DNA from: Blastocystis hominis | Lineage: Eukaryota > Sar > Bigyra > Opalinata > Blastocystidae | Direction: 5' to 3' | Assembly: GCF_000151665.1 (NCBI RefSeq) | Contig: NW_013171822.1 | Span: forward strand, 186,001 to 250,000 | DNA: 64,000 nucleotides | Shown here: in pieces, positions 1 to 10,844 of the stretch | Position numbering within the stretch: the stretch's first letter is position 1 | Layout of the letters: every line of letters starts with the position of its first letter | Translations under genes and position numbers: made by a program | The notes under the pieces: model-generated | The model's database searches: none | What the model was told of the DNA's origin: nothing | Seen by the model: the letters and a program-made list of their open reading frames with translations, nothing else

Positions 1-721
1 TGTTCTGTAGTGTTTCAATGGATTGTTGGAAGAGATCAAGGCCTTAGTGTGAGTGCTCTGTAATGATATGTACTACTACTATAGTTTTGGAATTTCTAGC
101 ATTGAAAAAGGGAATTCATTGAACTATTGAGTTCGGCTAAACATATCTGTGTAACTATACAGAACAAATGGAGAAAGAAAGCGGTTATATATGTTCTAGA
201 CGTTTCCTAGCAAATTGGAGTGTTCTAAACACAGTAGCTCGAGTTCTCTCTCCTAACGTAGAATTACTGCGATTCGGGTGTGGTAAGTGGCTATTATGGA
301 TTTTCCGCGAGATACACGCACAACTAAGAAACACTGTCCCATGTAAAGTCGTTTGTGTAAATGTGGCTTGATTGGAATACTTAGAAGTATTTCCATCCAT
401 TGGAACAAACTAATTCATACAAGATATAGACCTGAGCTTGCTTGCACTTAAAAACAGATAATTGGATTTTACTAATGTTTATACCTCTACATACCTTAAA
501 ATAAATATATAATCATGAAACACGCCACCTTATTTTCTTTTATCACATATATATTCTATAGATACATGAAGCGTTAAGTCTGTAGCGAAAATGTGTTTTC
601 CCGTTCTATTTTCATTTTTCGTACATTATCGATTTATTTACGCCCTGTTGTTCAATTCGTGCAGCTGCTTTAACATACGTTAGAAATGAGAGAATGAATC
701 CGACTTTACCTCAGTTTAATA
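1..721. other. No supported gene
   Basis: AT-rich leading segment. Short open frames near 168-400 exist on both strands but have no recognisable domain and no consistent splice pattern. Nothing is supported here; the 3' end of a neighbouring gene outside the window could be included. Confidence 0.5.
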
Positions 722-2269
722 ATGGGCCATAAAATAACAGCCGTTAATTTCTATTCAGTAATTTTAACAGAATCGACTTTTCATCAGATGAGCAATATAG
801 AGCTATTCAAACCAAGCGGTAATATTGAACTAAAGAGTATTAGTGTAAATGTTAGTGTAGACCCAGCAGATGATAAATGGTGGGAACAAACTTTTTCTAC
901 TCAGTTTCCTGTTGCAAACATACCCGGTGATGGTAAAAGAATCACTTCAGTTGTCGGATCTCCTCATGCCGGCTATACTATCGAATGTGATATTTCTCAG
1001 CACATATTACAAGGACCAGCATGTATTAGGTCAACTAAAGGAATAGTTATAGCAGAACTCGAGTTTAGAAATGGAATTGCTCAAGGCCCTTGTACCTTTT
1101 ACTATAATAGTGGATTAATCTTTTTCAAGGGAAATCTGGAAAATGGATTGAGACAAGGAATGGGCAAAGAGTATCGTGAGGATGGAAGCCTCTTATTTGA
1201 AGGAATGTATGAACATGGAAAGAAGCGAAACATTATTGCTATGGAAGATATGAAAGGGTATTGGATGGAGCTGGATGAAAACCAAAAAGTGAAGAGCATC
1301 AGCAAAAGAAATGAGAAAGGAAACTTCGAGGGAATTTGCTATGTATATGTGGATGGCCAAATCAGTAAAATTGCCCACTACAAGGATGGAAAAGAAGAAA
1401 TCACGCTAAAAAAATTTGTAAATAATAAAATGACTGAATATCGGAATGGACAAAGATGTTATGAAGGTGGATTCGTGAACACACTATCTTCTGGATATAT
1501 GAGAGCAGGTTTTGGACAAGAATATGATAAGAGTGGAAATAATTTAAGTTATGAAGGTAATTTTATAAACGGAATGAGACATGGTGAAGGAAGAACTTAC
1601 AAAAACGGCAAACCAACATATAATGGGAAATGGATTCAAGGGAAGAAAAAGTGTACATATTACAGCCAAAAAATATTCGTTACTCTTTTGGGTGCTGCCA
1701 TTGTGGCACTCGCCTTCATTTTCTTTTTACAGTACTATTATGTTGGCATTATACTGGCTCTACTTTATTGTCTACTGTTGTGGTCAATTTGGAGAACCAA
1801 ATACATTAACTATGTATTGACGATAACAAAAAGTGAAGACATAATTCAGTTGAATTCTAAAGTAACAGGAATTATTGTACCTTCAGACTGTTGTAACGAC
1901 GTTTATGAGCTGGATCTGAGCAATTGTTCAAGATTAGAATATATAGAGATTGGAGACAATAGTTTTACAAGAGTTCAGACAGTTCGAATTTGTGGATTGC
2001 CTAAATTGAAAAGAATCAAAATAGGCAGGATGTCATTTACTGAGAAAACAGAGAATTACGGTAAGAATAGAGAGAAGTCTTTCTTTTTAATTGATTGCAA
2101 GGAGCTGGAACATTTTGAGGTTGCCGAGTGGAGCTTTTCTGATTTCGGTGGAGAGTTTCAATTAGCCTATCTCCCCAATTTAGAAACACTTACTTGTGGT
2201 ACACTCGATAAGGAATCATTCAACTTTTATGGCTGTGCTCTTTCATTGCAAGGTTTTGATCACTTATGA
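722..2269 (+). CDS. MORN-repeat membrane protein with LRR-like C-terminus
   Basis: The open frame encodes 515 residues. Roughly residues 100-310 contain degenerate MORN repeats (Y-x-G-x-x-x-x-G-x-x-H-G-x-G-x-x-Y spacing, for example GNFINGMRHGEGRTY). A hydrophobic stretch at about residues 325-365 is likely one or two membrane segments. Residues 380-510 are leucine-rich repeats of the BspA-like kind (LPKLKRIKIGRMSF, LPNLETLTCGTL). MORN repeats often bind membranes or act as scaffolds, but no function is assigned here. The start at 722 is the first ATG in frame; an ATG at 788 would also fit. The frame closes in the middle of an LRR, and more LRR units follow in other frames, so the gene is probably truncated or decaying. 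Confidence 0.7.
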   Translation: MGHKITAVNFYSVILTESTFHQMSNIELFKPSGNIELKSISVNVSVDPADDKWWEQTFSTQFPVANIPGDGKRITSVVGSPHAGYTIECDISQHILQGPACIRSTKGIVIAELEFRNGIAQGPCTFYYNSGLIFFKGNLENGLRQGMGKEYREDGSLLFEGMYEHGKKRNIIAMEDMKGYWMELDENQKVKSISKRNEKGNFEGICYVYVDGQISKIAHYKDGKEEITLKKFVNNKMTEYRNGQRCYEGGFVNTLSSGYMRAGFGQEYDKSGNNLSYEGNFINGMRHGEGRTYKNGKPTYNGKWIQGKKKCTYYSQKIFVTLLGAAIVALAFIFFLQYYYVGIILALLYCLLLWSIWRTKYINYVLTITKSEDIIQLNSKVTGIIVPSDCCNDVYELDLSNCSRLEYIEIGDNSFTRVQTVRICGLPKLKRIKIGRMSFTEKTENYGKNREKSFFLIDCKELEHFEVAEWSFSDFGGEFQLAYLPNLETLTCGTLDKESFNFYGCALSLQGFDHL

Positions 2270-2700
2270 CAGTGATGACCATATAGATTTGCCGAGCCTC
2301 AAAAACGTTGTTTTGGGGTGGGGATCATTCGCTCGATCGGAGTTAACACAATTTCAAGGTAGGAACCCAAAGCAAAAAACGATTATCATGAATAGATTTA
2401 CCTCAACTGGAGTCTATTTCTCTTGGATATTTTGCTTTATATGGAACAGATGATAATAATTGCTCTTTAGAAATGGAAAGTATTTATTCTGTTTTTTGTT
2501 TTTTTTAGATCTTCCATCGTTATTTGTGCTTGATGGCTCTCGGCAATTGAATTTTTCTACAGTGACCACGGTGAATATGAATAGTAGCAGCTATCTGTTT
2601 TTGCTATCATAGATATTCCGAATCTAAAATATATCAAACTAGGCGAAGACTCATTCAAGAAGGTCGTATCTCCACGTTTTAGAAGTATTTAGTGTATGGG
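2270..2700 (+). pseudogene. Decayed LRR tail of the upstream gene
   Basis: Downstream of the TGA at 2267-2269 the LRR pattern continues in shifted frames. Examples are IDLPSLKNVVLGWGSF near 2285-2335, DLPSLFVLDG near 2510, and IDIPNLKYIKLGEDSFKK near 2610-2665. They are separated by stops and frameshifts and no 30-nt intron repairs them. This looks like a broken C-terminal repeat domain rather than spliced exons. A sequencing error could explain one shift but hardly all of them. Confidence 0.55.
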
Positions 2701-2909
2701 AAATCCTGATTGATAGATATTTCTCCATATCTTCAGAAATGTTTCAAACGATAATACGAATATCAGCAGCAAGTCTTTTATGTGCGTTTTTCGTTCAACA
2801 CTGTCCCGGGAGGAGTCTATATGTATTTTGTTGCTAAAGTCATAATACTTTCATTGCAATCCCCCATGTTTCTTTTACAAACAGCAGTGAAATTATACAA
2901 ACAATCCTA

Positions 2910-5426
2910 CTATATTTTGTAATGGAACGTGCTTTCTACACACTCCACTAAGTCCTTCACATCCCTACTGATAAGTCCCTTATTTCTTATTTGCTCCACG
3001 AATCCACTCCAATCTTCATCTTCTCCAGCATCAAGGAGAATGCCATTCAAAAACGCCACAAACACTCGAGCAACCTTCTCAATTACAATTGGTTCCACCT
3101 GAACCTTCTGTTTCTTTAAAATGTTTGTAACATCAAAACTCTGAAGCAGCTCCACGATCCCTTGGATCCAAGGAGCATATTCTCTCCAAGAGCGCAGTTC
3201 CTCACACCGAACAGCGCACATATCCAAACAAGTCAACCCGAAATGAAATTCATTCGACGGGTTTAGAAACGGAAACTCGAGCGAAGAACACTGTTGATTG
3301 GTCGATTCATTCGCGGCCAGCTGCTCGATGTGCTTCATCACAGCCTCAAAGTTGGCCTTTCTTCGCTTCTCTGAAGGAAGCAAACACGAATCTTCGTTCT
3401 GTTTCACTACAGGAAAGGAGCGAGTTAAGAAATGACCAAAACTTGTCGGCTCTTTCAGTAACGAAAGCAGCATCACAACAGCGTCTGGAATATCAACAAA
3501 CTTGTTATACTCCCGAATCGATAATGGAATCACAATAGGATCTACTTCTTTCCATGAATCGTTTCTCAAAGCGGACAAAATCGTAGAATCGGACGGATAC
3601 AGCTGCAAAAGCAGCAACAGCATGGAAGGATCGTCCCAAGACAAATCGATGAGAGTGGGAACTGGGAGCTTTCCGACACGGCGACAACACCGGAGAAACA
3701 CCAAGTTATTGTACAAGTCATTTGGCTGCACCTTCATGATTTCGATTGTTCGCATTGTTTCCTCTTCAGTCCAGTAAAACTCGGAATAGCACAGACACTT
3801 CCATTTACGAGGCGAATTCAAAGTGCAAATCGATTTGAATGATAAGAACTCAACCAGACGCATCCACTCATACCCCTTTTTATTCATCCAAGGAATCAAT
3901 AAATCAAAGCGATCATAAAACCGATTTTCTTCTGCAATACTCACACTCTTTCCAGATCGGATGGAATCTCCAAAGCATACCGTTTCAAATAAGAGACAAT
4001 ACACATCCTCACCATCGTATTGCTTATTCCCACAGCAAAGACTCACAATGAGTCTCATTTTCTCAAAGAGCTCAAGAATTTCGCTCTCACTCTTTTTGTC
4101 TGCCACCCGTTTGACAAATTCATTCCCCACTGCATCGATCGAGCAGCACCAATACGGAGTGCATTTGATTCCCATGCGGATTCTCTCAGCAATCACATCC
4201 AAATCCTGCGAATGGCTCGATCGCAGAGCGATCCAATCCCGAAGAGGCAACTTCATGGATGATATGAGGACAATGGAAGTGAAATCGTCTACTTCCTGAA
4301 CCCACTGAATGTCTCCTTTGTAGTCTCTAAGCAAGAAACCATACCAAGCGATTGTGCTTCGCGGGAGAATATGGTAATGATTCCGGAGAGAATGAGCTAT
4401 ATTCTCGCACACCTCGTTTCGACAATGATTCAATAAACTCAGCGAAAGGATTCGTAAATGGCTTTCGACGGTTCTGTTTTCTGCTAGCTGCATCAATGCG
4501 GTTTGAAACTCTTTCGCATCGCGTTGATATAATGAGCACGCACTCTCAAACCAATTCACCCAAAAGCCGGGCGATTGCATCACTGCCCACGCTTTCAAGG
4601 ATGGAAACTCTTTCTCTATCTCCCAAGAAGCAACGAGCAGGAAGCATTGGAGAAGTTGGGATGTCATCGCAGAACTGCGAGCCACTGCTTGTTCGAAGAG
4701 AGAGTGTGTAAGATGTCCGCTTTTGATTCGCGATTTCAACGTGGATAGCAAAGGAGAAGACACATCGGAACTCGCAAAATAAAGAGTGTAAAGAAGGGAA
4801 TCGGGTGTTAAAGGTTTGTAAATGAGCTCCTCGAGCAACGTTAGAGGCACTGGCTTGGAGGAAAAGGAAGGAAGCAGTGGCTCCACAATCGAGAATGGGG
4901 TGGTTTGCAGTAAGAAAGAAATGTTTGACTGGAAAGTGATATCTTGTTTGGAGGGAATGATTGAAAGGAGAGTTCGCAATAGAACAGCTCGCTCCTGTGG
5001 GGAAAAACTCTGTTGACGAATTGACAAGGCACGCTTTAAGATAAGACGGTTCTCCTTAGACAACTCCAAATGGACGAGCATATTTAACCAAGCCACTACC
5101 AATTCGGAGCTAGGAAGCTCTAGCTTGAGTACATGCTCGAATATCTGATTTGTCCGCTCTATCCATGAATTTTAGATAGTATAGATACCTGCAGAATTCG
5201 CAACAAAAGCCGGAAGCACGTCCAAAATGACTTTTGTAAACCGCTTGTCGTTTAGAAACGGCAATAAATCCTGCAAATCGAATCTGGACGCAAAGCCATT
5301 CTCCAGTTGATAGTGCAAAAATGGAAGCAATTCTTCGGGACTCTACTATTAAAAAGGAATCCACTTTCCCACAAGTGTATCCTTAGACAGAGCATCGAGT
5401 AATTCAGCTTTCGAAACTCTAGTCAT
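2910..5426 (-). CDS. Large alpha-helical protein, unidentified
   Basis: Three exons encode about 830 residues. The start is ATG at 5426 (MTRVSKAELLDALSKD). Introns of exactly 30 nt at 5343-5372 and 5159-5188 (GT...AG) join the exons in frame. The last exon runs to TAG at 2910, and TTGTTTGTA follows within a few bases. The protein is almost wholly amphipathic helix, suggesting a HEAT/ARM-like solenoid, without a signal peptide or membrane segment. A Fanconi FANCI/FANCD2-type solenoid was considered but could not be supported. It is divergent from the CAB39 gene with 182 bp between starts, so the two may share a promoter region. Confidence 0.75.
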
Positions 5427-5608
5427 GAAATCTTACTTAATCATAAAGAGTCATAACAAATCTTCATGCAGTAACAACACCTAGTCAGTCTCGATAATAG
5501 CTTAAAATTGCTTTTAGGCAATTCTCATCTGAAACACATTTGAGAGTAGAAAAAGAAGCTTGATTTTTGGAAAACACGAAATGCTTTGTTCAAATCTTTA
5601 TTGCGAAA

Positions 5609-6840
5609 ATGGAATTTCTTAAACGACTACTGGGTTATCATAAAACGCCCCCGGTACTCGTTCAAGCTTGCTTGTTTGAGCTGAACTGTGTGATTAGGCA
5701 AGTCGTTCCCAAATATGGTCGTCGTGTTTGTGTTTATTCATTTTATTATTGATAGTTAAATAAACGCTTTTGGCAGATGCAAAACTTTTTGTTTGGAAAG
5801 GTATTATCTATGTTATTAGCTTAATTTAAGGGAGATCGAGAGCCAATTCTTGAAGAATGCGAGGAACTGGCAAAAGAGATCATCGAAAATCACGTCGTTA
5901 TCCAGGTTCTTTTAGCATTTCCAAAACTTTCATTCGAGGTGGGCCCAGACATGATGAAATATCGACTAGGAGAGGAAATCTTTCACTCTGGTGTTTTGTA
6001 CGCTACTAAATCGTGACCATTACAAATTTTCTTCGAGTTACATGACATCCTTGGAGGGATGCGATATTTTACAGTGTATCATTACTTGGTTTGGATTTGT
6101 GCTGCCTATCATCCTAGCTGCGGTGAACAATCGCTATCTATAAACGCAGGAACAATGCTTCGAGAATGTATCAAGATTCGTTCCATTCATCAGCTCCTTC
6201 TTTCTCGTCCGTCCCTAATCGAGCCTCTTTTCACTCAATATGCTTTCGATCCCAATTTTGACGTTTGTTCGGATGTGTTCCAGTCCATTCGCGAGCTCCT
6301 TCGAAAAAACAAACAAATCGTTAGCAGCGCTTTGAGGCCATCCAAGCCGCTTTACAACCAGCTTTTTTCTTGGATCTACGCCCTCTTAGAATCCGAAAAC
6401 TACGTCATCACACGAATTGTGTTACACGTACAAAACGAATCAAATCGACTCACAAACAGTTGCTTGGGGAATTTCTAATCGACAAAAGCAACTTTGAGAT
6501 CATGCTGCACTTCATTAAGTCGGCAGAGAACTTGAAGATTTTCATGGTTTTGCTTTGCTCGCAGTACCCTTCGATCCAATTCGATGCATTCAACGTATTC
6601 AAAGTGAGATTGCGGAGGGGGTTCGAAGCAGATATTCGTCGCGAATCCGGACAAATCAGCGGAAGTTCGACGAATTTTAGTGAGCAATCGACAAGCTCTT
6701 GTAGAGTTTATCGGCTCCCTGCTTCCCGAAAAAGGTAGAAACGAGGAGTGGGGTGGAGAGTAGAAGAGAACGACGACGTGTTTGCAGAGGAAAAGAAACT
6801 GGTGATCAATGTGCTTCACAAGATGGACGATGAGTCGTAA
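5609..6840 (+). CDS. CAB39: Mo25/CAB39-family scaffold protein
   Basis: Mo25 is the armadillo-like scaffold that, with STRAD, activates LKB1/STE20-type kinases. Eight or so short exons give a protein colinear with animal Mo25. Landmarks are FLFGKGDREP, INAGTMLREC, LLESENYVITR, LLGEFLIDKSNFEIM, PENLK-like AENLKIF, IQFDAFNVFK and FVANPDK. Introns of 28-32 nt join all of these in frame; one is GTTTGTGTTTATTC...GATAG (30 nt) after codon 46. The reading frame ends at TAA 6838-6840 after KMDDES. The N-terminus is about 15 residues shorter than in animals but keeps the first helix. The short diverged copies of the 3' end that lie downstream are listed separately. Identification is firm; partners are inferred from the family. 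Confidence 0.93.
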
Positions 6841-7284
6841 ATAGCATGGAGTGGTTTGTCTTTCTAGCTGTGTTGTTGGTCATAACAAGGGGGAAAAGAA
6901 TAAATAGGAAAGAAACTGGTTATATAAAGGTGATTCATGGAATGGACGATGCATCTTATTCACCTTGAGTTGCTTGTCTTTTTGATCGCTTGTTTGTTTG
7001 TTTGATTGAATAATATACCAGAGAAGAGGAGAGTGAAGAAGAATTGATGATGATTGGAGTGGATGATGGGTCGACAATAACCTTGGGTTGCCCGTTTGCC
7101 TTATTGTTTATCTACTAATTCATCTATCTACTTGTCAGTCTGCTTAACATGGATGACAAGATGGATAAGTGACAGTAGGGATAAATGGAGGTAAATGTAC
7201 TTCATCCAAGGTCCAATTGATGATTACTCTAAATAATACTTTCAATTGTCTTTTATATTGCTTGTTTGATTGATTTTTGTTCAC
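6841..7284. repeat. Intergenic: decayed copies of the CAB39 3' end
   Basis: Between the CAB39 stop and the RING gene lies about 445 bp. Segments near 6908-6990 and 7024-7115 resemble the CAB39 terminal region at 6792-6865, as does a weaker piece at 7148-7200. Each has an AAGAAACTGGT-like start, GATGGACGATG-like core and a TTGNTTGTCTT-like end. They look like old tandem duplications of the 3' end and poly(A) region. No coding potential is supported. Confidence 0.5.
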
Positions 7285-7295
7285 AACAAACACAA

Positions 7296-8712
7296 CAAGA
7301 ATGCATCCACTCCATTAAATTGAATTTACAGAACGGACAAGTCCACTTCTTTCGCAGCCACCCATCCAAGCAAGCTACACATCATCGTCTTCCTATTCAT
7401 TCACCCACCTTTATGAAAGATATGCGAGCAGGGAAGCAGACAGATCGAATCGGCCTCATTGTCCTCCTCCACATCGTATTCACACGTACAAATACAGCAC
7501 GCTCCATGCGTCTCATTGCTCGAATCGATCACGATTTCGCGGAACGGTTTGTACTCCAGCTTCTATCACACTCAACCTCCCTTTCAATCCTCACTCGCAT
7601 CGTCGATTCGCGCATTTCGTTCCATCGCTCATCCAACACGCCGCCCTGCTGCTGCTCCCAGCGAAGCAACGCTTCATAGCTGAGATCGGCAGGGTTCACT
7701 TCCTCGTTCGGCACGGCGGAATCTGCGCCCGCTGCGCTTAAACGAGTCTCCGAAATCGATGATTCGTTTATGCCCGACAGACTGATTCCATCGAAATTAA
7801 CCGCGGGAACGACGTCACGAATGATGGATGGATCGTTGTCCTGCAAGGAAATGGACTGAAAGCTAATTTCCTGGGGTGGCTTGGCGGCGCGCTGGCCGCT
7901 GAGGTGAAGAGAAGATTGCTCGATGTGGGTTGATTCAACGAGATGAGGAAGCGTTCGAGGGGGGAGATGAGAAGGGTTGGGTGGGTTGAGTTCGCTTAGC
8001 TCGATTGTGTTGGTTGTGTCGTTCATGGGGGTCTCAAAGCGGCAGCGTTTAGCGAGGAAGGAAGGACTGTCTGGGAAGAGGGAGGATGGTTGCTTCCTCA
8101 CATTGTCGCGCTTGGGCGTGTCGGGAGGATCCAGAATGAGACTGTCCTCCACTATGTCGCAGAGAAACGATTCGATTACCTCGGGTTACAGAGGGAGTGA
8201 GGTTTGTTGGCTTGATGGTGACCTTCTGGAACGAACTCTCTTTGCAGTACTCAGGCTGGTTGTGATTTGAAAGTTAAAGTAATCTACAACGCTGTTCCGT
8301 GTAAAAAGCAAGTCCTTGAACACTTGCAAGTCAAGAACGTCTTTCTGTAGTTCTGCTATTTTCTGAATATATTCAACTTGCTGAGCCTCTACACTCTTCA
8401 TCCTTCGTTGCAGCAATTACTTAGTTTGCCATTCTCCTCCACCAATCTTTTATTTAACTCTTTCAATTGCTTTATCTATATCTGAAATATAAGTGATATC
8501 AAGTACTTCTTCTTCCAGAGCTGGTTTACTTTGATGTGCAATAAAACTACAGAATTCGTGATCACTCTCTTTCTTGGGAGTCGTACGTACATAGGGTTTT
8601 GTAGGGGGATATCTTTGAGCAGCTGTTTCCAATTGTTCTTAAAGGTATCTGTCATTCTAGAAAAATTACGTTCTTTGCGATATACCGGAGTCCTGGAAGG
8701 TGTGCTCCACAT
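7296..8712 (-). CDS. Coiled-coil RING-H2 protein, likely E3 ubiquitin ligase
   Basis: Splicing by 28-35 nt introns (and one 44-nt intron near the 5' end) gives about 390 residues. A coiled coil occupies roughly residues 65-120 (KQLKELNKRLVEENGKLK). A Ser/Pro-rich linker follows, then DLSYEALLRWEQQQGG, a motif resembling the segment before the RING of BIG BROTHER-type E3s. The C-terminal RING-H2 reads CCICTC...CLLPCSHIFHKACLDGW...WTCPFC, with all Cys/His ligands visible. The start ATG at 8712 is preceded by the stop and TGTTTGTT motif of the upstream gene only 22 nt away. No early encoded stop exists: the frame reaches TCT-TG followed by TTG and TGTTTGTT (7285-7292), so the stop is probably made by polyadenylation after 7297/7296. 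Substrates are unknown. Confidence 0.85.
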
Positions 8713-8733
8713 TCGTACCAACAAACAAAAAAG

Positions 8734-10527
8734 CTACTGTCGTTTTAACAGCTCTTCCTTTTGAATCTCATCTAAACTACAAGCGGGAGGTTGCGGAATT
8801 GTTTTCCACCGTCGTTTGGGTTTTCGACCCGCATTGATTCCTTTGTCCTTTTCCTCCTTCTTTCGACTTCTCTGGCTATTCGGACCTATCTGACCTTGTT
8901 GACCTTTCTGACCTTGTTGACCTTTCTGACCTTGTTGACCTTTCTGACCTTGTTGACTCTGCTCTCCAGTACGAGCCCGATCCGCTTCCCTGAACGAATC
9001 CACCAATCGCGAAATGGCGCTAAACCCTTTCCACGTGCTCGAAACCCCCACCAAACTGAACAGGGAATAAATATGTGCGAGATGCTCCTGGTCCGGTCTG
9101 TACAAATCAAAGTGGGAAGCAAGCCATGCGATTTCCCGCTCGATCTGCGAGCATTTCGACACACAATCCTGCTCTTCGCGCGTCCATCGCTGGATCAACA
9201 CTTCGTTCGCCTGTTTCGCTTTTTCGATCTCTGCGAGATTTCGATTCAATTTCAGCGTCTGCAGAATCGTTCGCTCCTTCTCGTTCTGTTCGAGTTCTCT
9301 GCGAATTTGATCGATTTCCGATCGAATGTGCCGAATTTGCTTCACTGCCATAAGTGCGAATTGGTGGGTTTGCTGAAGGATTTTCGACTGCACGCCCAGC
9401 AACGAGGCGTCGCCTTTCGTTGCTTGCTCCTTTTTCAAAACAGTCAACATCGAATTTACGGTTGTTTGCAACTGCTCTTCAAAAGTGGCCTTGGCTTTCG
9501 ACTCCTCCATCGCAAGCTCGTTCAATTCGATCTCCAATTCCGCCAATTCCCGCTCGATTTGACGCCGTTTTTCCAGTAAAACGCGCCGTTTCTCCTGCAT
9601 TCCCCGCACTCGCTGAAACACTTCGCGATCGTGCGGCAAGCCGACCGAAGCCGGCTCGGATTGTTTGAAATTGGTGGAACGAGGTGCGGCTTCGTGAAGG
9701 AATTGAATCATTTGCATGATTTCTTCGGATTGGAGTTTGGTTTGGTGGGAAGGAGAGGAGTTTTGGAGGGAAGAGGGATTCGTGGGGGAGGACAAGATTG
9801 GTGGAGAGGGAAGAGAAGGCTTGGGTGGAAGGGTGGAGAGAAGGGAATGAACAAAAGTGGGAAGGATTTGAGAGAGAGAAATGTCTTTGGGAAATGGAAG
9901 GAGGGAAAGAGAGAAAAGTCCTTCAAAAATGGAAGAGCTGCCTTCTTCCGAAATAGCGAACAAGAGGGAAAAATAGGCCATTACAGAAGGCTTCAAATTG
10001 GGAGTTTGGATCGAATGGATGATGTTTTCGCACAAGATGCAAAGCAAATGCTCATCGAACAACAAGATTCGCTATCCGTTAAGTTCAGACAACGGCCTCA
10101 CATCAGATATCGATACGCTATGGTACCACTTGGTTAGACCGCTTAAAACACTGAGAATGCTCGGAACTGCAGCGGCTCTTTGTAAGCGCGACAGTACTTC
10201 GTTCTCTACTTTTACCTACACTCAACGCAACTTTAAAAGAGCACTTGTTCTGTATCAGTTTCTGCAGGAACCACAGATGAATCTCCACACAAACTACTGA
10301 TTACTTCTAAAACAGCCTTTGGAGTATTTTGAATCGTAAAACCCTCATTTTGTAAACGAGCAATTGTTTGCTCAACAAGTGTCCTCTCAAATCCCTGGGA
10401 GGACACTAACTGGACGAGTTCGTCCTTTAATGCTAGAAATTACGCTTTTCCCTTGCCTAAAACCTGATGTTTCTTGTTTTTCGCTTAAAGTATCCTCACT
10501 TGCCTTTGACGGGCCTTGGCTCTCCAT
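8734..10527 (-). CDS. UBA-like, coiled-coil protein
   Basis: Start ATG at 10527 (MESQGPSKASEDT). Introns of 29-31 nt, including GTGAGGCCGTTG...GGATAG (30 nt) near 10080-10110, join three short exons to the long last exon. Residues about 25-75 (LVSSQGFERTLVEQTIARL and following) have the length and GF/AL pattern of a UBA-like three-helix domain. A helical segment follows, then a Pro-rich linker and a long coiled coil at about residues 270-420, then a Gln/Gly/Lys repeat (QQGQKG). The stop is TAG at 8734-8736 and TTTTTTGTTTGTTGG follows at once. It is tandem with the RING-H2 gene, so a joint role in ubiquitin signalling is possible but only inferred. Confidence 0.75.
8884..8960 (-). repeat. 18-bp tandem repeat, about 4 copies
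   Basis: The plus strand shows the unit CTGACCTTGTTGACCTTT repeated about four times inside the UBA-like gene. On the coding strand it encodes QQGQKG units. The copies are almost identical, suggesting recent expansion. Confidence 0.85.
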
Positions 10528-10840
10528 CAAAGAGTGATCGATACAATAAACATCAAATAAATGATAGTTGTGGGATATCCCACAAATTACAAGGTACGAG
10601 GTATTCTATCCAAAATGTTCTATTTCGGGCAAATTCACTCAGAAAAGCAACATATAGACCTTTTTTGAGAAGTGCCCAAAAACTTAAGCGCCGTGTGAAA
10701 TACCTATAAATATGTGCTTCTGAACTGTCAAATAGTAATTCTCACTGCGTGGTGAAAGGTCATAAAATTCTTCACATCGATGTTTACCTTCGTTAAGGGT
10801 GTTGTTCCTAAAGCGCAGTATATCCAGATTGTTTTCCATA
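10528..10840. other. Intergenic, possible NFU first exon
   Basis: Divergent interval between the UBA-like gene and the NFU gene. An ATG at 10780 with a short open stretch (MFTFVK) could be the first NFU exon, but no splice junction in the right phase was found. Nothing else is supported. Confidence 0.3.
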
Positions 10841-10844
10841 TAAT

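Noticed and set aside
2910-5426. FANCI/FANCD2-like protein
   Set aside because: Helical solenoid character and a few Leu patterns are similar, but no diagnostic motif or monoubiquitination-site context was found.
8791-9668. Plus-strand open frames of 90-260 codons
   Set aside because: They lie antisense to the UBA-like coiled-coil gene and have no domain or splice support.
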